NCBI RefSeq assembly: GCF_964199755.1
Contig: NC_133930.1
Span: 31,053,071 to 31,117,070, forward strand
Reading direction: 5' to 3'
DNA length: 64,000 nucleotides
Origin: Larus michahellis
Taxonomy: Eukaryota; Chordata; Aves; Charadriiformes; Laridae
Shown here: positions 49,701 through 62,254 of the stretch, one piece after another
How positions within the stretch are numbered: the first letter of the stretch is position 1
Layout: each line of letters begins with the position of its first letter
Notes under the pieces: generated by a model
What the model saw: only the letters and a program-made list of their open reading frames with translations
What the model was told of the DNA's origin: nothing
The model's database searches: none
Program-made: the position numbers and the translations under genes

Positions 49701-50194
49701 CCAATCACTAATCCCTCTTTGATACTCTATTTTACAGCTGCATGTGATTAAAAAAAAAGGGAGTGAGGAATGATGCTGCAAATACCAGCATGTAATGTGG
49801 ACAGGATCTCAATGTCTGTGCTGGTACTAGGTGCCCATGACCTCTAGATAGCCAAAATAACCTGATCTTATACTTGTACACTAGAAGGAACCAACATGAA
49901 CAACTAATTAAAGAAGTATATTGTCTTCTTTTTATGACATCAATATTGCCAAGCAAAGTTCTAAAGCCTGAAGACAATCACAAAAATCACAGTTATAGTG
50001 GTTCCTTTCCTATCTTGTTTCCCTGTGCGATTTAATTTTTATAAATGCTACCTGGCAGTGCCACTCACATTCTTGAAAACAATTTCATTTTCTAAATAAT
50101 TTTTCTTCTTTGTAAAAAGCAAGAATAGGGGAAAATGCAGCAGTTATCTAGTTGTCTAACTAGATAGGATAGTCTAGTTTTCTAACTACGGACA

Positions 50195-50345
50195 GGATGC
50201 TGGAAGAGGAGTCAGGGGACCAAGGATCCTGTTCCCAGTTCTTCCATCTTGCTCCGAGAACTCTATACTTCATTGTCTTCATCTGCAAAAGGCGGAAAAT
50301 CATATTTATGCACATTGTAATGCACTTTCTGTGTAATAAACTTAA
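50195..50345 (+). repeat. MIR-like CORE-SINE fragment
   Basis: GGAAGAGGAGTCAGGGGACC...GTTCCCAGTTCTTCCAT...CATTGTCTTCATCTGCAAAA...ATTGTAATGCACTTTCTGTGTAATAAAC keeps the order of MIR (GGAGTCAGA...GTTCAAATCCC...CAGTTTCCTCATCTGTAAAATG...AAGCGCTTAG). It is heavily diverged. A 151-codon open frame crosses it and is probably chance. Confidence 0.5.
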
Positions 50346-51484
50346 TGTCAAGAAATATTATAAGCAATCAGCTACATTTCCTTTACTTTGCTTTTACATA
50401 CCATTTCCATTTACTGTGTTTAGTTCAGCTGAGATTGAAATAAAAGACATTCTAAGAACACCAACTTCCTGCAGAACTTCTGGACCAATCATCTATGAAA
50501 CAACAAAGTATCCCAGTTTCCAAGTTTACGTCAGACATCCAGGTATGGCTGTTGATCCGCAAATTCAGTATTTTGAGAAAAGAAGAAAAGACATATTTAT
50601 CAAGATCTTAAAGTTTGCTTTACGCCACTGTAGTTCCAAGGGAAATATTTAAAATAGAACATAATTCGTGTCACATTTGTGAAAATGGCCTCTTCAACAA
50701 CTCAGAAATTTTCATTTGGGTGCCAATGTGTATAAATTGATCATGCACCTAATAGACAGGCTTAAGCTTGCATGCTATGCACAAAAATAATGACAGTTAA
50801 AAAATCATCGTGTTCAAAATCATTACAGCAGTTTGTACTTCTACATTTTCAACAGAGCTAAACCAAACAAAATTAGTAACTGTATAGAGAGTGCCAGACT
50901 TGCACTGGTTTCAATAATGTGGTTTAAAGATCATGTCTTTACAGCCATGATATTCTGCAAGTGGTATAGTCTTATAGGATGAATTGAATTTGACACTGCT
51001 GTGTATTTGGTTTACAAGTGATATTTCTATGAAAAAGTTAGTACAAGGCTAAACAATAGTCAGAAAACCACCCCAAAATTTTGAAATAATTATGAGAGAA
51101 AAATTGCTGAATAGACTTGTAGCGCTTTTAGAACATGCACTATTCTGATCCTACATCTCAAGGACATAGTAAAACTGAAAAAGGTACATACAGCAACGAC
51201 AGTAACTGGTTACTTCCACCTAAGAAATAATTGAATTGACTATGTTTCTTTATTCTAGAAAAGCAACAACCAACATGGCAAAGGTCTACACAGGCCACAT
51301 GGCAAAATGAATAAAAAGCAAAGGCTTATTGCGTCTTACAATATAAATATTATTTGCATCAAATGAAACTAGCAGGTGCCAGGTTCAGAACCAAACAGAT
51401 TTAATCTAACACACTGTGTTAAAAACTCTTTACCACAGGACACTGTGCATGGTAATAGTTCACACTAAAAAGTTTTAAATTAAA

Positions 51485-51722
51485 AGAGGGTAGATTTAGA
51501 CTAGATATAAGGAAGAAGTTTTTTAGGCTGAGGGTGGTGAAACACTGGCACAGGTTGCCCAGAGAGGTGGTAGATACCCCATCCCTGGAAACACTCAAGG
51601 TCAGGTTGGACGAGGCTCTGAGCAACTTGATCTAGCTGAAGATGTCCCTGCTTGTTGCAGGGGGGTTGGACTAGGTGACCTTCAAAGGTCCCTTCCAACC
51701 CAACACATTCTATGATTCTATA
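51485..51722 (+). repeat. CR1 retroposon, 3' end with ATTCTATG tail
   Basis: From AGGGTAGATTTAGACTAGAT through GGGTGGTGAAACACTGGCAC, GCCCCATCCCTGGAA-like and GGGGGGTTGGACTAGGTGAC to ACATTCTATGATTCTAT, this is a typical CR1 3' end. It is well preserved and 5'-truncated. Confidence 0.95.
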
Positions 51723-54700
51723 AGAATTCTAGAAAGCATTGGTAAATTTCATTAAGAAAAATACACTGAGGGCTATTAAATTGAAAAAAAATAAATCACA
51801 GCTGTCTGACGAAGACTTTGTCTCACAGATCAGTGGGTATTAGAAGAGTATTCAGGCCCGTTATTACGCTCTTCTGGACTGCTACTAATGACTGCTCCAA
51901 GAACCACGATGCTAGGAGAGATGGACCTTTAGTCTGATACAGCATTACTAATCTTATTTTGAGTCAGTAAACTTGCTTCAGGCGCAGCTTACAGAAAACA
52001 GGCTATATGAATTTAAGTCTTTGTGAGCATTAATTTAATTTAAAATCAATTTGGGCTACTAAAATTCTGCACTACCACAAAATATAAGCAAAACCAGCTA
52101 TGAAACAAACTCTGTGATAAGGCCATGGATGCCCTTCAAATGACAGCTTTTAGTTATTTTCTAGCCTACACGAGACAAATAAGTTTCTCTTTGCTTACTT
52201 ACTAGGAGAATTTTTGCTTCATTTCTTGCATTGTACTCCTTGCTATGTCACAACGAAATCACAGTGGGTTTGAATGAGTTGACAGTAACACACTTGGTTT
52301 GAACAAGTTCTTTTGTGACTCCTAATACTTGTGAAATTTAATTGCTTCGAGTATGGTAGTGGCAGAATTCCTAGGAGAAAACGGCAGCCCCGAGACACAC
52401 GGGTTTGAACAGTGAGGCAAGACAAATGTAATTTTCTATTCAAAGCAAAGCAAAACTATTGTGCAGAGTATTTCCATTTAGGTAAATATCAAAGATATCA
52501 TGCAAAATGTTGCAAGTCATTAATAAATTGGAAGTTTTGTATATAATAGTGTCTGAACATCTGTATACAGTATCTGAAGGGGTCTAAAAGCAAGGCATTT
52601 TACAAGCTCAGAAAAGTTGAACATGTTTTCTTCAAAGACTGATTTATAGATGCACTTGTTCATATGTGTAATTAAATTCTTTTTAACTTCAAGTGAAACT
52701 TCAAGCAGGTAGTTCTGCTTTTTCATTTTGTCTGCGAATATAATCTACTTTTTACCATTCTTTTTGTGCTATATGTATATATATGATATATTTGGTACAG
52801 AGAACAAAAGATACATAGCAAATTGTCAATTGCTATTTACCTTCATTTGAAAGAAAGTCTTACTCTGACCAACATTTATATTATTGGAGAACAGTGATGG
52901 GAAGAGTAATTTTATTCACAAAAATGACTAAAATTTGTTTTACAAAATAATGAATCAGGCAAACCCTTTACACAGCCTTTCTGCAACAAGATTTGGAATC
53001 TGAACATGTGTCCAGTACAGAACAAAAGTCCATGAAAATTCTAATGAAACTGCATCAAACTTTGCATGTTGCAAAGTTTATGCCTGCCAAATTATAAAAT
53101 ATTTATGAAACAATTATAAAATATTATTGCGCTAATTCAGAAAATTTCTAAAAATCAGTCAGGTACGTAGCTTGAGTTCCGAGTTCCCCAATTAAGCTTT
53201 TTTAACTTTTCTCTTTATTAGAACTGATTATAGCATAAATCTTTCTACTACATTAGCACACAGAAAAATGTCATGCAAGATTTCTTTTCTCCATGTAGTC
53301 TGCCAGCAATAGTAGAACCTAGTCTTAAGCTTCTCAAACAATGTAGATATTCACTCTACAACAAACATAAATAAAAATGAAAAAACAGTCATTGTAAGAG
53401 AAAAATCCAAGACAGTCAGTCCCAAGGTTCCACCAGAGAAACGGAAATAAAATGTGTTGCTTGTATATATGGTTTTAAAGTATATAAAATGTCCATGAAG
53501 AAACTGCCATTCTCCGCTATCTTCCTCTGTTGTAAAAGTCACCTGTAGTGTAACGCAAAATGCAGTCAGATTTAAGAAGCCTTAATACTGTAAACTCTGG
53601 CAGGCAGACACCACTCACAACCGGGTGTCTTCAAAATCAATGACGTAACACCTTTAATGGGAAGTAGGAAAAGTGTACTAGGTAGCTTCTAAAATACCAC
53701 AAACCTTTTCTCACCCCAAAACTGACAGCTTCCATCTTTCGCAGCTCTGAGATAAGATGCAGATCGCTGATCTAGAAAGAGGCATTTTCCCAATTCAAAT
53801 GTTTTCATTAGTCCAGAAAGGGAAGGTTCCCTATGGAAGGCCTTTCCTCCCCCAACTTTCCCAGAACGAGAACTCTAGTTAACTAGTTACCAGGTTACTT
53901 TTCAGGACAATATGAAGGGCAGCCAAGAGAGAGGGAGTAAGCTGTGGTCTTATTCTTCAACCCAAGATCCAAACTGCCAAAACTGTACAGCAAATGGCGA
54001 AAGGAAGGAGAAAACTCGACAGGATGAGGAGCAAAAGCTTAAGATTCATCTTGATGAAAATCAGTCAAAGAACGCTGCTAAATGCAGATATGTAAGCTTT
54101 TATCCCCCTTTGAAGTCATAGCTATTAAAAAAGCAACTAACATTCATGAGTTCTTCTGAAATCTTCCCTTCTAGTTTCTAAAAAAAAAGAAACAAAAAAG
54201 AATCCCACACATACAAAGATGTCCAGCCTCAGACTGGATCTTCCAAGCAACTAACAGAGACTTCGACTTCAGATTTTAAATCAGCATTTCTAAAATAACC
54301 ATCTTCTTTATATGCTGAGTCTCACAATATACCAAAAAATTTCCCTATTTCAGGAACACTGGAGCAGGCACCTGGGAACTCATCTGATTGGCAGAAAATA
54401 ACCCAAGGGGTTTATCAGATCAAAAGCTGAATCTAAGCCAATAAATATTGAATACACTGCATAAAAAATGGAAGGTTTAGGTAATATGTGAATTATTCTC
54501 ACTCGAAACAGTAGTAAGGCCTCCTTTAATACTGTGTGATATTTTAGCATTGTCCTTCCAGATAGATCAATTAAAAGCTAAAGAAAAAAAATGCAGATCT
54601 AGAAAGCATGACTGGTAATAAAACTGGGTAGCTTGTTAGGGCTAGACAGAAGATTAAAGAGTGGCCTTGTTACAGATAACAGATATGTGTAAATGCACAC

Positions 54701-54940
54701 ATGGCTGTAAAAAGAGAATAATAAACTGTTCAGCACATCTATGAGCTTTATGACAAAACATGGTAGTCCTGAACAGCAACCAGTGTGACTTAGACTGGTG
54801 TCTCAGAAACTATTTCTAGCCTTACCACATCACCGGAGACTTTAAGCAATATAACCAAACAATAATTAAGAATGGATGAAGTATGGGTTATCCTGCCCTT
54901 TATAAGGAGGATCGACAAGACGGTCTTCCTTCCTCTCAAA

Positions 54941-54948
54941 TCACGTGA
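54941..54948. promoter_or_regulatory. TCACGTGA palindromic E-box
   Basis: This eight-base palindrome is of the type bound by MITF/TFE/USF. It lies about 0.75 kb beyond the KIAA2026 stop codon, so possibly in its 3' UTR. Its function is uncertain. Confidence 0.25.
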
Positions 54949-55691
54949 AATGTAAACCACAAAGAAGAGCAGAAGAGATTAAATAATTTCATTCTAGTAT
55001 ATTCCAAAAGCTGAGACTAAGTAGGAAGATGTATAGGTATGTGTTCTGCCATGGTGTAATAGATAAACACATTTTTAAACTATTGCCAACACAAAGCAGT
55101 ACAGCAACTTGATTTATTATATGCAGATTCTTCTGCATTGTTGCTAAACAGTACACTGGTCCAAAGTTACTAAAATACTTAAAAAACTATACATTATGTA
55201 AACAAAACATAAATAAGACAGCATAGTTCTTTGTACATATAGTTTAGTACAGATTGTTAGGAATTCATGAATATGTACAGTTCTATTCCATAGACTGCAT
55301 TTTTACAATGCATAAGTATTTTGTTTACAGAAACAAACCAAAAACAAATTTGACAAATAAAAAGGAGATATATACTGTCATAAACACACTGGCAAACAGT
55401 CCATACTGTAAGATGGAACATGTGCAAAAGGCTAGATTTCTCCAAACTAAAATGTTTAATGAACACATTAGTCATTTCTGACCTTTTTACCAAAGAACTC
55501 ACTGAAAACTCTGGCAGACTAAATAAATTTTTATTCCTCCTAATCCCCACAGGTAAACAAGAAAGAACTATAATCTTAAGTAATTTTCAGTAAATCAACT
55601 GTTTCAAACAATGTAACAAATTATTCAACAGTTACAGCTTCTGAAGTCAGAAGAATCCCCATAATTTCAAAGTGGCTCATTTGCAGTAAAT

Positions 55692-58600
55692 TCAGGATGC
55701 AGCTTTGTCAGGTTTATTGGGGGAAGATGACTGAGAAGCAGGGAAGACAGTGGCAGGATTTCTGCCTGTGGACACAACAACAGGAGGTGGTGATGAAGAC
55801 AGGGAAGAAGCTTTTGATGCCGGCGTGTTTATAGCATTCAAAATGGCTCCTTCTGGACTAACCAACAGTTTTTTGATAGAAGTGTTTAAGTGAAACACTG
55901 AAGTGTTGCTTGGTAAATGAGAGTTCAGAGGATGAGTGGCAGAAACCACAGAAGATGTAGCTACAACACTAACAGGAGGTTTTATCACTGAAGACACAGA
56001 CAGCGTCGCTGTGGACAGCGGAGTACATGAGCTAGCTGGAGTATTGAGTATCTGGGGTGTTGCATGTACGATGGGTAAAGCATCTGCAGACCCAAAAGAG
56101 TTCACATTTTTTGTAGAGCTTTTCACAGGATGTTTTGATATTTGCCAACTTAATGAACTCCCTGGTGCAAGCACGATTTTTGAGGTTATTGGATTAACAA
56201 TTGGTACACCTTGAGCTTCTTGACCATGGTTAGTAGTTAAAGGAGGAGTCTGTTTTGTATTACAAGAGAGAAGAAGAACATGGCTACCAGCTCCAAGGCC
56301 TTGTGGAGGAACAACAAAACGAGTACCATTAATCATTATCTGAGTTCCAGGTGCCAAAGGCATACAGGTGTTAATGACTATTTTCTGTTGAACGCAAGGT
56401 TCATTCAGCTGACTTCCTGCCTTGCTTGGTACAGTTGGTGAAGCTGAAGACATCTGAATGGTAGAAGCACAAGGGTAAGCATGACTTTGTTTCTCTGTAC
56501 TGGGAGGCACCTGCTGGCATTGTAGGGAAGAAAAATTAGGAAAACTAATGACTTTACCTGCATTTGGAGACGGAGGGGGCAACACACTTTGAGGTTTGTG
56601 AATACCTGCATTATTTGGCATAGCAGCTGAAACTCCTGATGATTGATACTGAAGCAGCGTGGGCAACTGGCTTTTTGGTACTGGAAGAGGAGCTGGAACT
56701 GCTGCCAATTGAGGAATTGTGTGTAACACTTTGTGGGGTGTGGCTACAGATCCAGGCAAGCTAATCACTGGAAGCTGCAAAGCAGATGCTAAGTTTTGAG
56801 GAGATACTGTTGGCTGCGTTGTTGAAATCAGCACAGATGAAGCAAGATGTCCTGTTTTCACAGTTGATATACCCACAGTATTTCCAATATTTGATGTACA
56901 CAGTCGATTACCCAGAACTGGCCTTATTTTTGAGGGATCATTTCCACCAATCAAGACAGTTGGCCACGTCCCAGAAGCCATCCCACTTGATGTTACTGAA
57001 ACAGATTCCACACGTGCATTTGCTGTTGTTACTGTAAAGGCATTTTCAGCTTTTGTTGCAACACATACAGATTCATTAACTGACACAGCACTTTTACTCA
57101 CAAAATTTGTTACAGGAACCAATGTACTACTACTTGTCAAAGACAGCGCCAAGCCCATGCTCTTTATGTCTTCTCCCTTAGAAACAGCAGAATGCAATAT
57201 ATTAACTGGTGGAGCCTGTTGTGCATTGCCTTTAGTATTTACAATGGTTTGACCTATATTTAGTCCAATTTTCGCATCTTTTACTTGAGCAATAGTTGGT
57301 GTTGAATTTATTCTTATTGGTGCTCCTACTGTAGATGGGATCAGAACCAACTGTGGTTGCTCTGTGGCACTAACAAAGGCATTGCTTAGGGAAGAAGGAA
57401 GGTTATGTTTCAATGACTCTGCAACTAGATTGGCAGTTGATGGGCCATTGGCAATTTGTGTGTTAATGAAAACCAACTTCTGAGCGTTAACACCAGTGGA
57501 TCCTGGAGAGGGTATAATACTGACTCCTGATGCCCCACAGGGTGATAAAATAGGTGGATTTGTGACTAATGTAAGTTTCTGGACTGGAGTACCACTGATT
57601 AAATCTCCATTTGTTGCTGAATTAGACTCAGATTGTGTAACAGGATTTGTTTTAGTTTTAGTATAACCTTGTTGCTGCACAGAAGAATTTGGAGTTATGA
57701 CAGTGTTATTTTGTCCAATGCTAGTCCCACCAACAGGGCTGTTTGGAGTTGCTGATATCAAATTGCTAGCTAATGAAACGGAGGATAAAGAAGGAGCGGA
57801 CACATAGCAGGAGTTCTCTATTACTTGACCCAACGTGCCCCCAGTAGCAGGCTGCTGTAATGTGAATTTGATATTTTTCTCCATTGCCTGGGTAAAATCA
57901 GCTGGGAAAGCTGGAATGTTAACAGAAGCAGCTGTTGAGGGGGCAAATCCAGAAAGAGACGATTGTCCAATATGTGGAAGACCAGACGTGGCGGTTGCTA
58001 CAGATGAAAGAGTAGAACACGATAATGCTGTGGTTTTTGGCACAAGAAAAGCCTGAAGTTGAGGTGCATATGTGAAAACTGAACTAGAACATAAACTACT
58101 AGGTGAAATCTGGTCTGGGTTTGTTCGCACTTTAACAATTCCTGTGTTTCCACCTCGGGTTGTGACCAGAATAGATTGTGATTCTCTTATACACACTGTC
58201 TTCAGCTCTTGCCTAGTTTCAAAGGAGTCGGCTGTCTGCTGTGATGCAAGATTATGACAGGCAGAAGAAGTGTTTGTAGACCCACTCAATGCTGTTGCTG
58301 ATATCAAAGACTGGCTAGTTGTGGAAAGAGTAGGTGAAGTCAAAGACACAGGGAATGTAGCAGTTGAAACTGTAGTCTTGATTTTGTCAGTTTCCATTTG
58401 GCTCACATTAATTGTTGATGATAATAACTTACTCGCTGAAGTTACAACAGGCAATGTTTGTGTAGTGTTCATGGGACTAGTCACTTGTGACAAGCGGGTA
58501 ATATTCTTGTTAAAAATCGTAGTAGGTGACTGAGTGGTAGCATTTGCAGGGCCTGTTACCAGAACAGGTGTTAAAGAAACACTGACATTTGATATTTCTG

Positions 58601-59338
58601 GTAAAGTTATATAGTGCATCTCAGATGATTTTTGTTGTAGTGACTGAATGTCCTTGGACACCATTTTTCCTTCCTTCTGCTGAATAAGAAAATTCTTAGG
58701 TAAAATAAGAACTTGTTGCATGACTTTTTCTCCTGTTTTAGGGTCAATCACAGGTTGCATTTGAATTTTCACAGAGCTGTTGTGAAGGTCTATTGGTACG
58801 CAGTGCCCATTTGGCATTTTGTATACCATTTGTAAAGGAGTCTTTGAACTGGTCTGGCAGGGCAATGCTGGTTTTATCAGTGATGATTCCAAAGGTGATA
58901 AAATTGGCTTTTCAGAAGTAGATACATTTATGCCTGGGGGAGGTGACAGTTGATTTGTTAAGGTCACTTTGTTCCCAGTATTCTTGGCAAGCAAGGCCTG
59001 GATGGGTTTGGTCCCTTTCAGAAAATTTGATGCTGATGTTGCAGGATCTGTCAAGGAAAATGATTCTAGAGTTGACCCTTCAAATTGTTTCAGTTCAGTC
59101 AAACAACGATCTGGCTGCAGGCTACTTTCTGAACTCTGGACCCCAGCCTCATTAGTGCTCAGCTTAGCTTTCTTCCTTGGTGAAAGCTCATTAGTACTTT
59201 GATCCAGACAACTGTTTTGCTTGGACTGTCGTTTAACACATTTGGGCAGTGTCTTCGGTATTTCTTTAGAAGTTGATTCTTTTTTCAGAATTCTGTTTTT
59301 TCCTGCAGGTAAATTCATCTCTAGTAGTTTCACTTCAT
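55692..59338 (-). CDS. KIAA2026: KIAA2026 giant last coding exon with stop
   Basis: The acceptor CCATTGCAG leads straight into 3647 bases of open frame ending DKAAS and TGA at 55694-55692. The N-terminal 90 residues are basic (KKESTSKEIPKTLPK, SPRKKAKLS), and the latter looks like a nuclear localisation signal. After that the composition is low-complexity S/T/V/P/Q, with conserved-looking islands such as APGTQIMINGTRFVVPPQG and APGSSLSWQISKHP. The first codon (Asp) is split with the previous exon. Confidence 0.97.
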
Positions 59339-62254
59339 CTGCAATGGTATTAAAAGAGAAACTGTGTTTTACATGTTTGCAACTGATACCTTCTATACAA
59401 CAATTTTACAGTGTCTAGCTAAAGCCAAAATGCGAGTTTGCAAGTGTAAGGATATGTGGAAGGAGAATGTCTGCTTCTTTAAGGGCATCTGGTCAAGGAC
59501 CTTTTTCAATGCAAAAAGGGAGTCATAAGGAAAGAAGGAAGTCAAACACGAACATACAGGTGCACGAACCTGATCAGCAAGGGAGATAGTGAGGAAAACC
59601 AAACCTGGTTATTCACACATTTAATTGATGAAGGCATGTGAGAGTGTGAGAATGTTTACTCCAGTAAATCTACCTCATCAAGGACCTGGTTAATTGGGAC
59701 ACTGAAGGGGAAAAGGGGAGAAGCCAGGAAAAAAAATACAGAGACACACAGATCTAACAAACCAAATCAAACATGGAGACAATGATAAGAAACAACCTCA
59801 CCAATCGCAACTGACGGTCAATCAAGAAACTGCAGGTGCCCCTTACAGGGAGATCAATCTAGACTTTTCAACTGATATGACTGTAAACCAGGGGAGATCC
59901 TCGACACTGGACTGGGAGGGGTGGGGGAATCAGTAGAGCTATACAAACCCAGGAAGAGATGGGCAGAGGAAGGGGGAACTGCAAGGACAGAGTAGGAGGT
60001 CATAGCCTGTGTGCCCTGGTGCTGCGGGATAAGTGTACCTTCCCCAGATCCAGTGTGCGTGGGGGCGGTGTGCGTGTATTCACTGGCAAACTTCAAGTCA
60101 GACTAGCTGATGAGCCTGGGGTCTGGGCTGGTGTATCAGGCAGACTTGTGACTGTGGGGTGACTGTGGGACAAGGGTGACACATGTTTCACACTGAGCAT
60201 CAAGCTGGACCAGCCAGCGAGTAGTGGCTGCATGAAGTGGATAAAGAGGGCCCAGGATGCAGGCAGGTGTGCCGGGTGGACAGAGGGGCTGTGCACTGAG
60301 GTTTTGGCAGTGCGGGGCTGCAGGGGGACATCTGTGAGGAGAGGCCAGGAGCTGCCCTGCGTGAGACCCAGCTGGCTCCAAACAGATCCACTGCAGGATG
60401 TGGCTGAGCCTGTCAGCTAAGCTGATGATGATTCATAGAAAAAGCTGCACAGAAGAATGTGACAGACAGGAGTGAGGAAAAAATGTAGGAGAAACAACCC
60501 CACAGACACCAAGATCAGTAAAGGAGGCGAAAGTGCTCCAGGCACTTCCTACACTTGACAGGGGAGGAAGTAGTAGAAAGGGGGACAAAGTTGCACCTGT
60601 GAAGAAGGTGGAGATGGGTCTTGGGGGGGGAAGGTATTTTAGTTTTTGACCTTGTTTCTTGCCATCCTACTTTGTTTTTTATTGGCAATAAATCAAATTC
60701 ATTTTCCCCAACTGAGTCTGTTATACCTGTGACAGTAACTGGTGAGTGGTATTCCTGTCTGTATCTTGACCCACAAGCTTTCCTGTCTTATTTTCTCTCC
60801 CTGTTCTGTTAAGAAAGGGGAGTGACAGTGGCTGGGCGGGTGTCCGACAGCCAGCGAAGGTCAACCTACCATAAACATAAATTCCGAGCAGGCCTACTAT
60901 GTTATCACAGAAATGGTTAAGCACAAAAATGGCAAAAACTTGCATTAATCAGAATTTACATCTTGGTCATATCTGCCCACTTCTAACCTACATCTGTGAG
61001 ACATGCATCACAAGCTATTTCAATATTATCACAGTAGTAATTAAGGTAGAAAGTAGGACACATAGAAAAATAAAGCTCCCAAATCAACTTGATTCAGCTC
61101 CTGAATCAAGTTCAAGCTACCAAATTCCAGTAAGTGCTTACCATTGTCTGGGCGATCTTTTTTGGGAACCTCCACATGTTCTGCAGACTCTGAAGATTTA
61201 CCACATACTACTGCAAAAGAATCTTTGCCAGAATCAGCTTCACTTTCATCATTACTCCACAATTCTCTGGTAAATTTATCATGGTCTGGATGTCTTTTAA
61301 AGTCATCATAGTCCTTCTTTAATCTAGACCTTCAAAATAACAAAACTAACTTTACTGAAGAACCACACTTTTTAAAATTTTTTTATTTATTTGTATGCGC
61401 TTCCACACAAAAAGTTGGAGTGCCCTTCAAAAATTTCAGGGTAGCTCTGCCTGCAAAGTCTTTAAAACCCAGAAAACATTAAGTGACAGTAATTTCCCTT
61501 CCTTCACCAAAACTAAATTCTATATCATTAAGTCCTCTAACAATAGGCAAAAAGACTGAGGTAAAAGCGAACGTTACTGTTTTACTGCATCAATCTTCTG
61601 TTTCTTCCTTCATCTTGCATTGTGGCAAATGTACCTGTATGGACTTGAGTAGCAAGCATTTGAGTAAATGTAACAAGTCTACTCTTTCCTCTGAAGGCAA
61701 CCCCAACTAAGGAATTAAGTAAATCTTTTTTTTTTTACATGCACCATGCTTTTGGCCCAGCTATGTGACCATAATGTAACTTTCTCCTTTAAGAAAATGT
61801 TCTTATCTCTGGGCCATTAGAACTGCTGCCACTGTCATTTCCACAGGCTCACACTCCACTAAGAAATGTGCATATGATGGAAATACACAGCTGCCTTACT
61901 TATTTGAACACCATTCAGAAACACACCTGCTTGCTTTGATACTCCTAAACTGCTACATAGTTCCATTGTCCCTTCTTCTAAACCATTGTCTAGATGAGAT
62001 CTAAGCGGTATTTTAGTACACAAATACAGTAAACTACAGGATTCAGCTGGTGGTAACCAACATAATATCCAGGAGGATTATTTCGCAAACAAATAAATAG
62101 ATTATAGCAATTAGCACCTTGTGTGGAGTAGAATCTAGACTTCAGTCTGGATCTAACCCTTACGACAGTAAGATTACGATCTTAAATTTACCTTTTCTTG
62201 TGCGTTACAAAATAACAGTTGTTTGCACTGAGTGCAGCAATGGCTAGCTGCTCC
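55692..62254 (-). CDS. KIAA2026: KIAA2026 (BRD10), C-terminal three coding exons, gene continues off the right edge
   Basis: KIAA2026, renamed BRD10, is a large nuclear bromodomain-containing protein; its bromodomain is N-terminal and not in this window. Joined coding parts are 62254-62192, 61329-61142 and 59338-55692. They share compatible phases (2, then 1) and canonical splice sites. The protein part seen starts EQLAIAALSANNCYFVTHKK, goes through SRLKKDYDDFKRHPDHDKF and an acidic DESEADSGKDS stretch, then enters a 1215-residue exon. That exon is rich in Ser, Thr, Val and Pro with many S/T-P pairs and almost no acidic residues. This is a disordered, transactivation-like composition. The total here is about 1300 of the roughly 2100 residues in human. 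The transcript is convergent with MLANA. Confidence 0.94.
59870..60419. other. GC-rich patch next to the LTR, possibly the same element
   Basis: Several short repeated phrases occur, such as GTGACTGTGGGGTGACTGTGGG and GTGTGCGTG. Composition differs from the flanking AT-rich intron. I do not recognise it as a gene. It may be the 5' part of the ERV-derived insertion. Confidence 0.4.
60420..60875 (+). mobile_element. ERVL-like solo LTR of bird type
   Basis: The segment contains AGGAGGCGAAAGTGCTCCAGGC, a poly(A) signal AATAAA at 60687, TATCTTGACCCACAAGCTTTCCTG, TTTTCTCTCCCTGTTCTGTT, GGGGAGTGACAGTGGCTG and the end CCAGCGAAGGTCAACCTACC. This block order is the one seen in avian ERVL-class LTRs (terminal GCCAGCTGGGGTTAAACCACA type). 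The left boundary is not certain; a related GC-rich stretch from 59870 may belong to the same insertion. No gag, pol or env reading frame is present. Confidence 0.6.
61142..61329 (-). CDS. KIAA2026: KIAA2026 internal exon (188 bases)
   Basis: The acceptor TTTTGAAG and donor GTAAGC are both canonical. The exon encodes SRLKKDYDDFKRHPDHDKF, RELWSNDESEADSGKDSFA and VEVPKKDRPDNG. It starts with one base completing an Arg codon and ends in phase 1, matching the giant exon. Confidence 0.9.
62192..62254 (-). CDS. KIAA2026: KIAA2026 small internal exon (63 bases)
   Basis: A pyrimidine-rich acceptor (TACCTCTCCATCCCTTAG) and donor GTAAAT bound 63 bases encoding EQLAIAALSANNCYFVTHKK. The exon ends in phase 2, exactly what the next exon at 61329 needs. 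Phase agreement and the hydrophobic, non-repetitive peptide support it. I could not check it against a database. Confidence 0.72.

Larger units (their letters stand above)
43792..55691. other. Interval between the convergent genes MLANA and KIAA2026, including the KIAA2026 3' UTR
   Basis: The right part must hold the KIAA2026 3' UTR; minus-strand AATAAA hexamers are at 55535-55530 and 55118-55113, with others farther left. A MIR-like fragment is at 50.2-50.34 kb and a CR1 at 51.49-51.72 kb. TCACGTGA occurs at 54941-54948. No protein-coding gene was recognised in the AT-rich remainder. Confidence 0.7.
59339..61141 (-). other. KIAA2026 intron before the giant exon
   Basis: Most of this intron, from about 59.87 to 60.88 kb, is a GC-richer segment read as ERV/LTR-derived. 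The flanks are AT-rich and show no exon. Confidence 0.7.

Noticed and set aside
50197-50652. 151-codon plus-strand open frame
   Set aside because: Much of it is the MIR-like fragment and the rest is AT-rich with no family resemblance.
60136-60391. Proline- and serine-rich frames in the KIAA2026 intron
   Set aside because: They lie in the GC-rich repeat-like patch beside the LTR, with no start context or homology.
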